A stretch of DNA of 24,417 bases from an uncultured Oscillospiraceae bacterium (GTDB lineage: Bacteria; Bacillota; Clostridia; Oscillospirales; Oscillospiraceae). The DNA is taken from contig CAAEUZ010000045.1 of the NCBI GenBank assembly GCA_900759385.1, positions 1 through 24,417 of the forward strand, given 5' to 3'. Position 1 is the first letter of the stretch. Every line of letters begins with the position of its first letter. A program made the translations under genes and the position numbers. Shown here piece by piece: positions 1 through 6,998 of the stretch. The notes beneath the pieces are model-generated. The model had not been told where the DNA came from and made no database searches. It saw only the letters and a program-made list of their open reading frames with translations.

Positions 1-92
1 CCTGAGGGATTTCTTTTGGTCTTGGCCAAAAGAAACCCCTCAGACTCCAAAGAAAAGCCGCTTTTTGCCGGCGTTGGGTGCGGTGGAACCTT
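1..92 (+). repeat. Dispersed repeat, copy A (hairpin plus conserved tail)
   Basis: A long hairpin occupies 2-43: arms CTGAGGG-a-TTTCTTTTGG and CCAAAAGAAA-c-CCCTCAG around a 6-nt loop. It is followed by CCAAAGAAAAGC-CGCTTTTT and the 15-mer GTGCGGTGGAACCTT (78-92). The same order of parts recurs at 24329-24415, in the same orientation. The copies differ in the outer arms but keep the hairpin core and the tail. The layout resembles a REP- or MITE-like dispersed repeat; the family is not recognised. Confidence 0.6.
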
Positions 93-532
93 TTGCTGGC
101 GGTATTGGCGGGGTGGTCATCCCTAAGCAGGATACGTGATTGTGCATCGCCGACCGCAGTTTGAGCCGCTTGCGCGGCTCGCCGCTGCCGGGTGCGGGTT
201 GTTTGGGCCGTTGTCTTGCGTGGGCGGAGTTGTCCATCAGGCTGCGTTCGTTGAGGCCCTTTGTCTCGCGTGGGCGCGTCTGTCCTGATGGGTGTTGCTG
301 CGGCGGCTTTGCCGCCGGGGCGCTCTTGGGGTTGGCTGTGCCGCCTGGGTTTGGGCTTGGCGCTTGGCCCGCGTCTCGCGCTGACATGTGTTTCCGGCTG
401 CGCCCTTATCTGGGCGCTGAGGCGCCTGCGCCTTCAGGGCCGGCGTCCGGCTGCCTCTCAATGGGAGGGTGATGCCGGGCTCGCGGCATGCTGTGCCGTT
501 CGGCGGCACTTGAACAAGTTAACAGCGGTGTA
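93..532. other. Non-coding, palindrome-rich GC-rich stretch
   Basis: No convincing gene: open frames here have no ribosome binding site and low-complexity translations. It is full of short perfect palindromes, for example GAGCCGC-ttgc-GCGGCTC (about 172-189), GGCGGC-ttt-GCCGCC (about 303-317) and GTGCCG-ttcg-CGGCAC (about 494-510). Two imperfect copies of about 30 bp lie 50 bp apart (211-240 and 261-290), both beginning TTGTCT.GCGTGGGCG. This may be decayed repeat sequence attached to the hairpin repeat at the window start. No TPP riboswitch signature is visible before thiD. Confidence 0.4.
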
Positions 533-561
533 TTGGGGGCACCACCTTACATCGCTATATA
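533..561 (+). promoter_or_regulatory. Possible promoter for thiD-cytX
   Basis: TTGGGG (533-538), 17-nt spacer, TATATA (556-561), about 25 nt before the thiD start codon. The -35 match is only partial. Confidence 0.3.
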
Positions 562-586
562 AAACGCAATGCAAAGGAGAAATTGT

Positions 587-1393
587 ATGAGAACAGCATT
601 GACGATCGCTGGGAGCGATTCCAGCGGAGGCGCCGGGATCCAGGCGGATATCAAGACCATGACCATGAATGGCGTTTTCGCCATGAGTGCGATCACGGCC
701 CTGACCGCCCAGAATACTACCGGCGTCACAGACATCCTCGAGGCCACGCCCGAGTTCCTCGCTGAGGAGCTGGACGCCGTGTTCACGGACATCTTCCCTG
801 ACGCGGTCAAGATAGGGATGGTCTCCTCCAGCGGCCTCATTGAGGTCATCGCGGAGCGGCTGCGTTTTTACAAGGCGCGGCACATAGTGGTTGACCCCGT
901 CATGGTCGCCACCAGCGGCTCGAGGCTGCTGCGGGACGACGCCGTCGGGGCGCTGCAGAACGAGCTCCTGCCCCTGGCGGAAGTGGTCACGCCCAACATC
1001 CCGGAGGCCGAGATTCTGGCCGGGATGGAGATCCGTTCACCTGAGGACATGGAAAAGGCCGCCCGCACCATCTCCGAGCGCTTTTCCTGCGCCGTGCTCT
1101 GCAAGGGCGGCCACGACCTCAACGACGCCAACGACCTGCTGTGGGCGGACGGCGAGGCGCAGTGGTTCATGGGCAAGCGCATAGACAACCCCAACACCCA
1201 CGGCACCGGCTGCACGCTCTCCAGCGCAATCGCAGCCAACCTCGCCAAGGGCTTCAGCCTCCACGACAGCGTGGAGCGCGCCAAGGCCTACATATCCGGC
1301 GCGCTGTCGGCCATGCTCGACCTCGGCCACGGTCGGGGACCTATGAACCACGCCTTTGACCTCAAAGGCGAATACGCCGCGGAGGTGCGATAA
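587..1393 (+). CDS. thiD: Bifunctional hydroxymethylpyrimidine kinase / HMP-phosphate kinase
   Basis: 268 residues, the normal length for ThiD. It phosphorylates 4-amino-5-hydroxymethyl-2-methylpyrimidine (HMP) twice to HMP-PP, the pyrimidine half of thiamin, in the cytosol. The N-terminus TIAGSDSSGGAGIQADIKT is the ribokinase-fold substrate loop of the family; VVDPVMVATSG (101-111), TPNIPE (135-140) and GTGCT (206-210, probable catalytic Cys209) form the ATP/anion-hole region. The start at 587 is chosen because AAAGGAGA (573-580) lies just upstream; an in-frame ATG at 569 lies before that site and is not used. The stop is one base from the cytX start and the cytX ribosome binding site lies inside the thiD end, so the two are translationally linked. 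Function is inferred from motifs; confidence is high. Confidence 0.95.
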   Translation: MRTALTIAGSDSSGGAGIQADIKTMTMNGVFAMSAITALTAQNTTGVTDILEATPEFLAEELDAVFTDIFPDAVKIGMVSSSGLIEVIAERLRFYKARHIVVDPVMVATSGSRLLRDDAVGALQNELLPLAEVVTPNIPEAEILAGMEIRSPEDMEKAARTISERFSCAVLCKGGHDLNDANDLLWADGEAQWFMGKRIDNPNTHGTGCTLSSAIAANLAKGFSLHDSVERAKAYISGALSAMLDLGHGRGPMNHAFDLKGEYAAEVR

Positions 1394-1394
1394 A

Positions 1395-2567
1395 ATGAAG
1401 AAAACGACAGCTTTCCAGAACTCTCTCATCTGGTTCGGAGCGGCGGTCTCGCTGGCTGAGATACTAACCGGTACCTATTTCGCGCCCCTGGGCATGGGCA
1501 AGGGCCTGCTGGCCATCATAGTCGGCCACGTCATAGGCTGCGTACTGTTCTTCCTCGCCGGACTCATCGGCGGCCGTGAGCGCAAGAGCGCCATGGAGAC
1601 CACGAAGATGAGCTTCGGCTACCGCGGCGGCCTGCTCTTTGCACTGCTGAACGTGCTGCAGCTCGTCGGCTGGACGGGCATCATGATTTATGACGGCGCA
1701 GTCGCCACCAACGGCATCTTCGAGGTGGGCGTCTGGGTCTGGAGCATCGTCATAGGCGTGCTGATAATCATATGGATAGCCATCGGCATCACGAATCTCG
1801 GCCTGCTCAACAAGATAACCATGGCCCTGCTCTTCGTGCTCACGGTCGTGCTCTGCGTCGTTATCTTCCGCGGCGGCAACCCCGGAGCCACCGCCACCGA
1901 GACCATGTCCTTCGGTGCGGCGGTGGAGCTCGCCGTCAGCATGCCGCTGAGCTGGCTGCCCGTCATAAGCGACTACACGCGCGAGAGCGAAAAGCCGTTT
2001 CGCTCCACCCTCGCCAGCACCGTGACCTACGGCCTCGTGAGCTGCTGGATGTACGTCATCGGCATGGGCGCGGCCATCTTCACCGGCGAGAACGACATCG
2101 CACAGATCATGCTCCGCGCCGGGCTCGGCATCCCCGCCCTGCTGATACTAGTGCTCTCCACCGTCACCACGACCTTCCTCGACGCCTTCAGCGCGGGCGT
2201 CTCCTGCGAGAGCCTCTCCAAAAAGCTCAACGGCAAGACGATCGGCATCATCGCCACCGTCATAGGCACAGTCGGCGCCTGCCTTTTCAACATGGACGAC
2301 ATCACCAACTTCCTCTACCTCATAGGCAGCGTGTTCGCGCCCATGATAGCCGTGCAGCTTACCACCTACTTCATACTCAGGAAGGACAGCTACAAGGCCG
2401 CCTTTGACTGGCCGAACCTCATTGTCTGGCTGCTGGGCTTCGTCGCCTACAGGCTGCTTATGAACGTGGACCTGCCGGTCGGCAACACGCTCCCGGCGGT
2501 CATCATCACCATGGTGCTGTGCTACATCGTCAACAAGATAGCTGACGGGGCCAAAAAGCAGAGCTGA
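1395..2567 (+). CDS. cytX: NCS1-family permease, probable HMP transporter CytX
   Basis: 390 residues, almost entirely hydrophobic segments separated by short loops, consistent with about 12 membrane helices. The sequence is of the NCS1 (cytosine/purine/thiamin-precursor permease) family: an early W-F-G-A-A-V-S-L-A-E segment, then a G-G-L-L-F-A-L-L-N-V-L-Q-L-V-G-W-T segment, and SWLPVISDYTRESEKP around residues 190-205. The start at 1395 follows GGAGGTG (1381-1387); an in-frame ATG at 1356 lies inside thiD and lacks a site. Pairing with thiD points to uptake of hydroxymethylpyrimidine, which ThiD then phosphorylates. CodB-like cytosine uptake is the alternative; the neighbourhood favours CytX. 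Confidence 0.85.
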   Translation: MKKTTAFQNSLIWFGAAVSLAEILTGTYFAPLGMGKGLLAIIVGHVIGCVLFFLAGLIGGRERKSAMETTKMSFGYRGGLLFALLNVLQLVGWTGIMIYDGAVATNGIFEVGVWVWSIVIGVLIIIWIAIGITNLGLLNKITMALLFVLTVVLCVVIFRGGNPGATATETMSFGAAVELAVSMPLSWLPVISDYTRESEKPFRSTLASTVTYGLVSCWMYVIGMGAAIFTGENDIAQIMLRAGLGIPALLILVLSTVTTTFLDAFSAGVSCESLSKKLNGKTIGIIATVIGTVGACLFNMDDITNFLYLIGSVFAPMIAVQLTTYFILRKDSYKAAFDWPNLIVWLLGFVAYRLLMNVDLPVGNTLPAVIITMVLCYIVNKIADGAKKQS

Positions 2568-2574
2568 GAAAGTT

Positions 2575-2603
2575 AAAAGGAGAGCCGCAAGGCTCTCCTT
2601 TTT
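2575..2603 (+). terminator. Rho-independent terminator of thiD-cytX
   Basis: AAAAGGAGAGCC, GCAA tetraloop, GGCTCTCCTTTTT, starting 7 nt after the cytX stop; perfect 12-bp arms and a T-run. Confidence 0.9.
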
Positions 2604-2618
2604 GCAGCGCCGGGGCGC

Positions 2619-2652
2619 AAAAAGAGCCGGAAAGCATAAGCTTCCGGCTCTT
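2619..2652 (-). terminator. Terminator downstream of the rubredoxin gene
   Basis: Arms AAGAGCCGGAA (2622-2632) and TTCCGGCTCTT (2642-2652). On the minus strand the stem is followed by a T-run (A-run 2619-2623 on plus). It faces the thiD-cytX terminator, as expected for convergent units. Confidence 0.8.
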
Positions 2653-2658
2653 GTGTTT

Positions 2659-2811
2659 TTACTCGGCGGTGAACATGTCCTTGCTCAGGCCGCAGACGGG
2701 GCAGACCCAATCCTCGGGGACATCTTCCCAGGGGGTGCCGGGGGCGATGCCGCTGTCGGGGTCGCCGACGGCGGGGTCATAGACATAGCCGCAGGGGCAG
2801 ACGTACTTCAT
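2659..2811 (-). CDS. Rubredoxin with C-x-C first iron knuckle
   Basis: 50 residues reading MKYVCPCGYVYDPAVGD at the start and DWVCPVCGLSKDMF near the end. This is a classic small rubredoxin: a cytosolic one-electron carrier with one Fe(Cys)4 centre that commonly feeds electrons to rubrerythrins. The second knuckle is the normal CPVCG; the first is C5-P-C7-G, one residue shorter than the usual CxxCG. The reading was checked on the minus strand: TGC CCC TGC GGC. The start is supported by AAGGAGA (plus 2819-2825) 7 nt upstream. The displaced 3' end of the rubrerythrin gene lies about 105 bp upstream on the same strand, so before the island inserted this was probably the gene directly after rubrerythrin. 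Confidence 0.93.
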   Translation of the reverse strand: MKYVCPCGYVYDPAVGDPDSGIAPGTPWEDVPEDWVCPVCGLSKDMFTAE

Positions 2812-2866
2812 GATGCAGTCTCCTTTCGTGATATATGGGGGAGGGAATAATCTGATTTATGTTCAG

Positions 2867-2887
2867 GGGCGGGCAGGACGCCCGCCC
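2867..2887 (-). promoter_or_regulatory. GC-rich hairpin between the old rubrerythrin end and rubredoxin
   Basis: Perfect 8-bp arms GGGCGGGC and GCCCGCCC with a 5-nt loop and no T-run on either strand. It may have been an attenuator or mRNA-processing hairpin between the two genes in the pre-insertion operon. Confidence 0.4.
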
Positions 2888-2916
2888 ATGTGGGTTCGTA
2901 TTATTGCCGGTCCGTA

Positions 2917-2997
2917 TTACTCGCCGAAGTAGCGCTTCAGCAGGCCGGCGAAGGCACGGCCGTGACGGGCCTCGTCGCGGGCCATCTCGTGGACGGT
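2917..2997 (-). pseudogene. Displaced 3' end of the rubrerythrin gene (attL)
   Basis: This 81-bp segment encodes, on the minus strand, the last 26 residues and stop of the reverse rubrerythrin at 13617-14162 (ending AGLLKRYFGE). It matches the intact gene's end at 79 of 81 positions; both differences (2947 and 2953) are silent alanine-codon changes. Identity stops sharply at 2997/2998. It has no start or upstream coding sequence and is best read as the original 3' end of the gene, cut off when the element integrated. The longest identical block, 2954-2997, should contain the strand-exchange site. Confidence 0.9.
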
Positions 2998-3077
2998 TTG
3001 CAAACTTCGCATACGCTCCGTTTGCAATATAAACGTCGTGGATGCGTGTGTTTGCTTAACTGCTATTGATTATAGCA
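2998..3077. repeat. Inverted repeats at the left end of the element
   Basis: TTGCAAAC (2998-3005) and GTTTGCAA (3020-3027) form an 8-bp inverted repeat that starts at the exact base where identity with the right-hand repeat ends. A second one, TGCTAT-tgatt-ATAGCA, lies at 3061-3077. They may be binding sites for the integrase, an excisionase or a host factor. No gene fits between 2998 and 3194. Confidence 0.45.
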
Positions 3078-3117
3078 CTATGGACGGGTTTTGGCAAGGT
3101 AAACTTTATGGCGAACG

Positions 3118-3166
3118 GTTGCACACAGTGCATGGAAAGGCAGATGTACGCTGACAAATGTTGCAC
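3118..3166. repeat. GTTGCAC repeats, left end (candidate integrase arm sites)
   Basis: Two direct copies of GTTGCAC at 3118-3124 and 3160-3166, between the attachment repeat and the integrase gene. Four more copies in the same orientation lie at the right end of the element. Confidence 0.5.
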
Positions 3167-3194
3167 CTAAACTTACACTTTAGGAGGCAACAAA

Positions 3195-4406
3195 ATGGGT
3201 AAACAGAATGATGCTGGAGTATTCCGCCTGACGAGCGGTTGTTGGGCATACAGGTACACCTTTGTCCGAAACGGCAAGCGCATATCAAGGCAGGGAAGCA
3301 AGGATGTACAGGGTGAACCGTTGAAAACAAAGCGCGACGCTATTAAAGCAAGAAGAGCGGCGCTGGAAGCAGAACAGGAGTCCATAAGACCCGCTGTTGC
3401 GGAGAGGAAAACTATTCAAGCTGTATATCAAGAGTACCGTGAGAGCGGGCGGAAAGGCAAGGCATACGAGACTATGCGGAAGCAAGACAGCATTTGGCGC
3501 AATCATCTTTGTGGCAAGTTTGGAAGCCTTTTCGTAGATGAAATAAGTACGGCAGCAATAAATGACTATCTGTCCGAGCTGTATTTTGAACAGGGTTATT
3601 CATACCAATACACAGAGAGTTTCCTGAAAATGTTTTATCTCATATTTGGTCAGGCTCATTCCCGCAATTATCTCGACGCAAGTCAGTATAACAGGCTGTG
3701 TGTCAACAGGGATACGCGCATCCGGATGCCAAAACAAAAGGCAGATGAGGAACTGGACATAGTTGTGTTCAGCAGAGAAGAGCTGAACACTATGGATTCC
3801 TACTTTTCGGGGACAAATGCGGAAACTGCGTATATGTTGGGGCGCTATTGCGGACTGCGCATCAACGAGTGCTACGGCCTGAAGTGGGAAAACGTAGACC
3901 TTGAAAGCGGGACAATTTTCATAGACAGGCAAATGCAATATCAGAATGGATTAATAAAACTGGTACCCGTGAAAACGCGGCACGGCAGACGTACAGTATA
4001 TATGAACGAAAGGCTCAAAGCATATTTGCGGGAGCTGGCTGTACAGCGCAGACAGGATGAAGAGCAGCTACTACAGGTCAGATTGCAAAATCAAAAGCTG
4101 ATTGAGGATTTGAACGGAAAACTTATATCTTCGACAGAACTGGTCAACTGCTTGCCAAACGGAAAAATTCAAACTGTGAATTCAATGAAGTATCATACAC
4201 GGGAGTTGAAAAAGAGGTTTGGCCTTGAATTCAAGTATCATTACCTGAGACACACCTATGGAACAGCTATGGCAGAAATGAACACGCCTGCACATCTCCT
4301 GTGTAACCAAATGGGACACGGGAATATTAAGGTCACTCAAAAATATTATATTGCTCTATCCAAAACCGGCGTGGAAATACTCAAAAATAATCTAAATCAG
4401 TTATAA
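3195..4406 (+). CDS. Tyrosine-type site-specific integrase of the element
   Basis: 403 residues, the size of Tn916-type integrases. It should catalyse integration and, with an excisionase, excision at the rubrerythrin attachment site. The N-terminal 60 residues resemble the AP2-like arm-binding domain of this group (GVFRLTSGCWAYRY), followed by a core-binding SAM-like domain (about 70-165) and the catalytic domain. Catalytic residues visible: R222 (CGLRINE), probable K260, H349-x-x-R352 (HYLRHT), H375 (MGHGN) and nucleophile Y384, nine residues after H375. Start fixed by AGGAGG (3182-3187) 7 nt upstream. It sits about 200 bp from the left end, as usual for such elements. No separate xis gene is recognised nearby. 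All catalytic residues are intact, so the enzyme is probably active. Confidence 0.95.
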   Translation: MGKQNDAGVFRLTSGCWAYRYTFVRNGKRISRQGSKDVQGEPLKTKRDAIKARRAALEAEQESIRPAVAERKTIQAVYQEYRESGRKGKAYETMRKQDSIWRNHLCGKFGSLFVDEISTAAINDYLSELYFEQGYSYQYTESFLKMFYLIFGQAHSRNYLDASQYNRLCVNRDTRIRMPKQKADEELDIVVFSREELNTMDSYFSGTNAETAYMLGRYCGLRINECYGLKWENVDLESGTIFIDRQMQYQNGLIKLVPVKTRHGRRTVYMNERLKAYLRELAVQRRQDEEQLLQVRLQNQKLIEDLNGKLISSTELVNCLPNGKIQTVNSMKYHTRELKKRFGLEFKYHYLRHTYGTAMAEMNTPAHLLCNQMGHGNIKVTQKYYIALSKTGVEILKNNLNQL

Positions 4407-4409
4407 GTG

Positions 4410-4449
4410 AGAAGTTTTAGCCTTAATTATAATAGAAGTGAAAACTTCT
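4410..4449. repeat. Inverted repeat between int and the WYL regulator
   Basis: AGAAGTTTT (4410-4418) and AAAACTTCT (4441-4449), perfect 9-bp arms with a 22-nt loop, 3 nt after the integrase stop. No T-run follows. It may be a weak bidirectional terminator between two convergent genes. Confidence 0.4.
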
Positions 4450-4497
4450 GGTGTTCATTTATCAACTATAACGCTGTGCTTACACGGTGCGCCACGG

Positions 4498-5538
4498 TTA
4501 TTCTGCCTTGTTCTTATCAAGATACATATTGCTGATGCCACATAAAAACTTGCCCATTTTATTTACGACATCTTCAGGCCCGATAATCTTTGCGCGCTTG
4601 CCGAAACCGCATACCCATGCGAAAAACTGGTCGCTTATTTCAACGTCGGCAGTCACAATAAAGTGCCGGTCATCATCTGGCCTGTAAAAAACGTCTTTTC
4701 CGGTGCCAAAACGCTCAATGGCTGTATCAAGCAATGGGTTTATAAATCGGATACTTACGCGCTTTTCCTCTCCACCAAACATGGAAAACACACGGCGGGT
4801 GTAAGATTCCATATCTATTTTTGCAAAAACGTCCACGCTATCCCTTGGCTCATCTATAGCTTGAACATTCTTCATACGGTCAACACGATAAGTACGAATG
4901 TCCTGTGACTTATCATCAAAAGCTAAAAGGTAATAATTCCCGTCGTTTATAAGTAGGTGGTATGGGCTGACCTTATACGTTGCGCCTTTTCGGCGTTCCA
5001 CCTGTGTACTCTTGTTTTGAAGAGTGTACTTCAAATACTTGAAGCTGATTTTTTGCGGGGTGTGTGGTTTTCCATTCTGTCTGTTCGACATAGCAGCGTT
5101 TATTATGCCGACAGTCAAAAGAACACCGTTCTTGGTAGTCTTGACTCGGTCACATAAAAAGACTTCTTGCTGAAGCTCTTCCGCTTGATATGTACTGCAA
5201 AATCCTCCAATAGTTTGTACCAGCTCTTTAGCTTTGGACGCAGATATGAATTTCGCCGCGTGGACACATTCCGCAAGCAGACGCAGATCATCAAATTCAA
5301 ATTGTCGAGATAGCAGTCTATATTTGCCTCCTCGTCCACCGGTTATATCCATCCCGTAAACATCGCGTAGGGCAGCTATATCCCGGTAGATAGAACGGCG
5401 TTCCGCTTCTATACCGCAATCCTCTTTCAGATAGTCAACTATGTCCCCGGCTGTGACCGGATGGTTTTCATCTGAGTTTTCCAAAAAGTATTTTGCTATG
5501 AAAAGTGCTTTTACCTTTTGATTTTCAGATTTCGCCAT
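4498..5538 (-). CDS. WYL-domain transcriptional regulator
   Basis: 346 residues. The N-terminal winged helix (AGDIVDYLKEDCGIEAERRS, then IYRDIAALRD) is the HTH_11/DeoR-like type that precedes WYL domains. The middle (YKVSPYHLLINDGNYYLLAF, then RTYRVDRM) is the WYL Sm-like ligand-binding fold, and the C-terminal part (about 255-335) is the WCX extension. WYL proteins sense ligands, often nucleic acid or nucleotides, and frequently control mobile-element or phage-defence genes; the target here is unknown. The start at 5538 is preferred: GGGGAGG lies 8 nt before it, and a TATAAT (plus 5565-5570) places the transcript start beside the other in-frame ATG at 5559, leaving that one without a site. 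It is convergent with the integrase. Confidence 0.88.
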   Translation of the reverse strand: MAKSENQKVKALFIAKYFLENSDENHPVTAGDIVDYLKEDCGIEAERRSIYRDIAALRDVYGMDITGGRGGKYRLLSRQFEFDDLRLLAECVHAAKFISASKAKELVQTIGGFCSTYQAEELQQEVFLCDRVKTTKNGVLLTVGIINAAMSNRQNGKPHTPQKISFKYLKYTLQNKSTQVERRKGATYKVSPYHLLINDGNYYLLAFDDKSQDIRTYRVDRMKNVQAIDEPRDSVDVFAKIDMESYTRRVFSMFGGEEKRVSIRFINPLLDTAIERFGTGKDVFYRPDDDRHFIVTADVEISDQFFAWVCGFGKRAKIIGPEDVVNKMGKFLCGISNMYLDKNKAE

Positions 5539-5603
5539 GCGCCCCGCCTCCCCATTCATGCCTTATTATAAGTGTATCACAAATGCTATGAAAAGGCAGC
5601 AGC

Positions 5604-5629
5604 AAAATAAAAAGGCGCCGTAAGGCGCC
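5604..5629 (-). terminator. Terminator of the minus-strand operon ending at the small recombinase
   Basis: GGCGCC, 4-nt loop, GGCGCC, followed on the minus strand by TTTTTATTTT, directly after the recombinase stop. Confidence 0.8.
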
Positions 5630-5635
5630 AAATAA

Positions 5636-6199
5636 TCAATAGAGATGAATGTGATTTTGTATTGCATTCTCTATGCGCTCGGGTTCAATTCCAATATACC
5701 GCTGTGTAATTGCGGTTGCGCTGTGCTGCAATAGCCTCTGTACCAAGGCTATATCGTAACCGTTAGATTTATAAATCTCGGTGGCATACCACTTGCGAAA
5801 GCTGTGTGTGCTTATGCCGTCATATCCGAGATAATTACAGACAAGCGAAAGCTGTTTTTGGACTGCTCGCGCTGTGACAGGGAAAATTCTTTCATCATAG
5901 TCTATGCCGTTGCGCAGGCAATAGTTTTCTATATACTGCTGTATTATAAGTGGTATTGTAAACACGCGCCGCTTACCTGTTTTCTTTTCTTTTATTTCTA
6001 AACGGTACCTGTCTCCGTCACGTACAATGTCACAAGGGCGCAATTTTAATATATCGCTGATACGCAAACCAAGATTGCCTTCAAGCACGAGGGCAGTTGC
6101 AACGCGCTCATTAGGGCGGAATCCGCAAAAGCCTGATTTCATCGTGCTGATTATTTCCTTATACTGCTCATTTGTGAGCACCTTTGTCCTTTTGTTCAT
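5636..6199 (-). CDS. Minimal tyrosine recombinase (catalytic domain only)
   Basis: 187 residues, compared with about 400 for the main integrase. It carries the complete catalytic set: R46 (GLRISD), a candidate Lys in the KEKKTGKRR segment (70-78), H132-x-x-R135 (HSFRK), H159 (LQHS) and Y168 (QRYIG). There is no arm-binding domain and little room for a core-binding domain. The size and build resemble FimB/FimE-type inversion recombinases and short phage-like integrases (family resemblance only). The start at 6199 follows AGGAGG 5 nt upstream; an in-frame ATG at 6214 lies before that site. A cluster of GTTCGT repeats lies directly upstream (6217-6321). Possible roles are phase inversion, dimer resolution or helper recombination within the element. 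Confidence 0.88.
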   Translation of the reverse strand: MNKRTKVLTNEQYKEIISTMKSGFCGFRPNERVATALVLEGNLGLRISDILKLRPCDIVRDGDRYRLEIKEKKTGKRRVFTIPLIIQQYIENYCLRNGIDYDERIFPVTARAVQKQLSLVCNYLGYDGISTHSFRKWYATEIYKSNGYDIALVQRLLQHSATAITQRYIGIEPERIENAIQNHIHLY

Positions 6200-6216
6200 A
6201 TTGGCCTCCTGCATCT

Positions 6217-6321
6217 AAAAGTTCGTTATTGTTGGCAAGAAAGTTCGTATATTGTTGATGCAAACGTGAAAGCCCTGATATTGCTATGTTCTTGTGTTCG
6301 TATTTGTTTTCTTATACGAAC
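6217..6321. repeat. GTTCGT repeat cluster upstream of the small recombinase
   Basis: Two direct copies, AAGTTCGT-TATTGTTG (6219-6234) and AAGTTCGTATATTGTTG (6241-6257), plus an inverted pair GTTCGTAT (6296-6303) and ATACGAAC (6314-6321) with a 10-bp spacer. The inverted pair has the geometry of a tyrosine-recombinase core site, with two inverted arms around a short overlap region. It could equally be an operator for the recombinase gene. The stretch 6215-6353 holds no gene. Confidence 0.5.
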
Positions 6322-6353
6322 TGTATGGGGCGGGGTTTCCGCTCATATCAGTT

Positions 6354-6998
6354 TTACGCAAGTACCATGGGGACATTACAGTCAAGACAGGCTATATTTA
6401 CTGCTTTTGTGGCTCTGACTGAGTTTCCGCAACAAGGGCAAATATATTTTCTTGTGCTGTTAGGCTTAGGAGGTGAAGTAGTTTCTGTTACTCTGCGCGC
6501 GCCTGTTCCATAAACGTGAGCGCCATTATACTCGTTGCGATTTATAAGGATGTCTGTCAGTTCATTTTTCAGTATGAAATCCAAAAGAGCATCGCTCGGT
6601 GATGTACGTGACCATCCATATTTATCAGTGTGTTCAACTGTAAGCCCGTGAGCCTCCGCGGATGCTTTGAAGCGGCGGTTATGATATGTGTTGCCACGGC
6701 TGCAATCCTGCACGCCATTTTCAAAGTTATAGTAGTGTACCATCTCGTGCAGAAGTGTAGCGGCTACTTCCTCAATGGGGCGGGCAAGCGTTCCCGCGCC
6801 TATATTTATCTCGTGCGTGCCGCCCAGCTTTGAAACCCAAGTGTCCTCACGCAGAGAAAAGTGTCCGTATGCGCGTGGAGTAGATTGGATTGTGATAGTG
6901 GGTCTTGAAAGTGTATTTTCAAAAAATTCCTCATTCAGTAAATCGAAAACTTTATTAAGATAACCTGCGACTCGGTTATAACTGGTCAGTTCTTTCAT
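6354..6998 (-). CDS. SprT-like zinc metalloprotease-fold protein
   Basis: 214 residues. The SprT-like domain (about 10-150) contains the zinc site HEMVH (84-88, HExxH) within a helix and a later His-rich turn (TYHNRRF). A C-terminal zinc ribbon has C187-P-C-C190 and C204-L-D-C207. SprT/Spartan-type proteins are metalloprotease-like; eukaryotic Spartan cleaves DNA-protein crosslinks, while bacterial copies on phages and ICEs are of unsettled function. The start is supported by AAGGAG about 8 nt upstream. Its ATG overlaps the stop of the preceding small frame (ATGA), suggesting coupled translation in a minus-strand operon starting at the 7125-7403 gene. Confidence 0.85.
   Translation of the reverse strand: MKELTSYNRVAGYLNKVFDLLNEEFFENTLSRPTITIQSTPRAYGHFSLREDTWVSKLGGTHEINIGAGTLARPIEEVAATLLHEMVHYYNFENGVQDCSRGNTYHNRRFKASAEAHGLTVEHTDKYGWSRTSPSDALLDFILKNELTDILINRNEYNGAHVYGTGARRVTETTSPPKPNSTRKYICPCCGNSVRATKAVNIACLDCNVPMVLA

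Noticed and set aside
140..590. Open frames of about 110 codons on both strands before thiD
   Set aside because: No ribosome sites, biased composition, overlap of palindromes; treated as non-coding.
2917..2997. Attachment site in a tRNA gene
   Set aside because: No tRNA-like fold; the repeat is plainly the coding 3' end of rubrerythrin.
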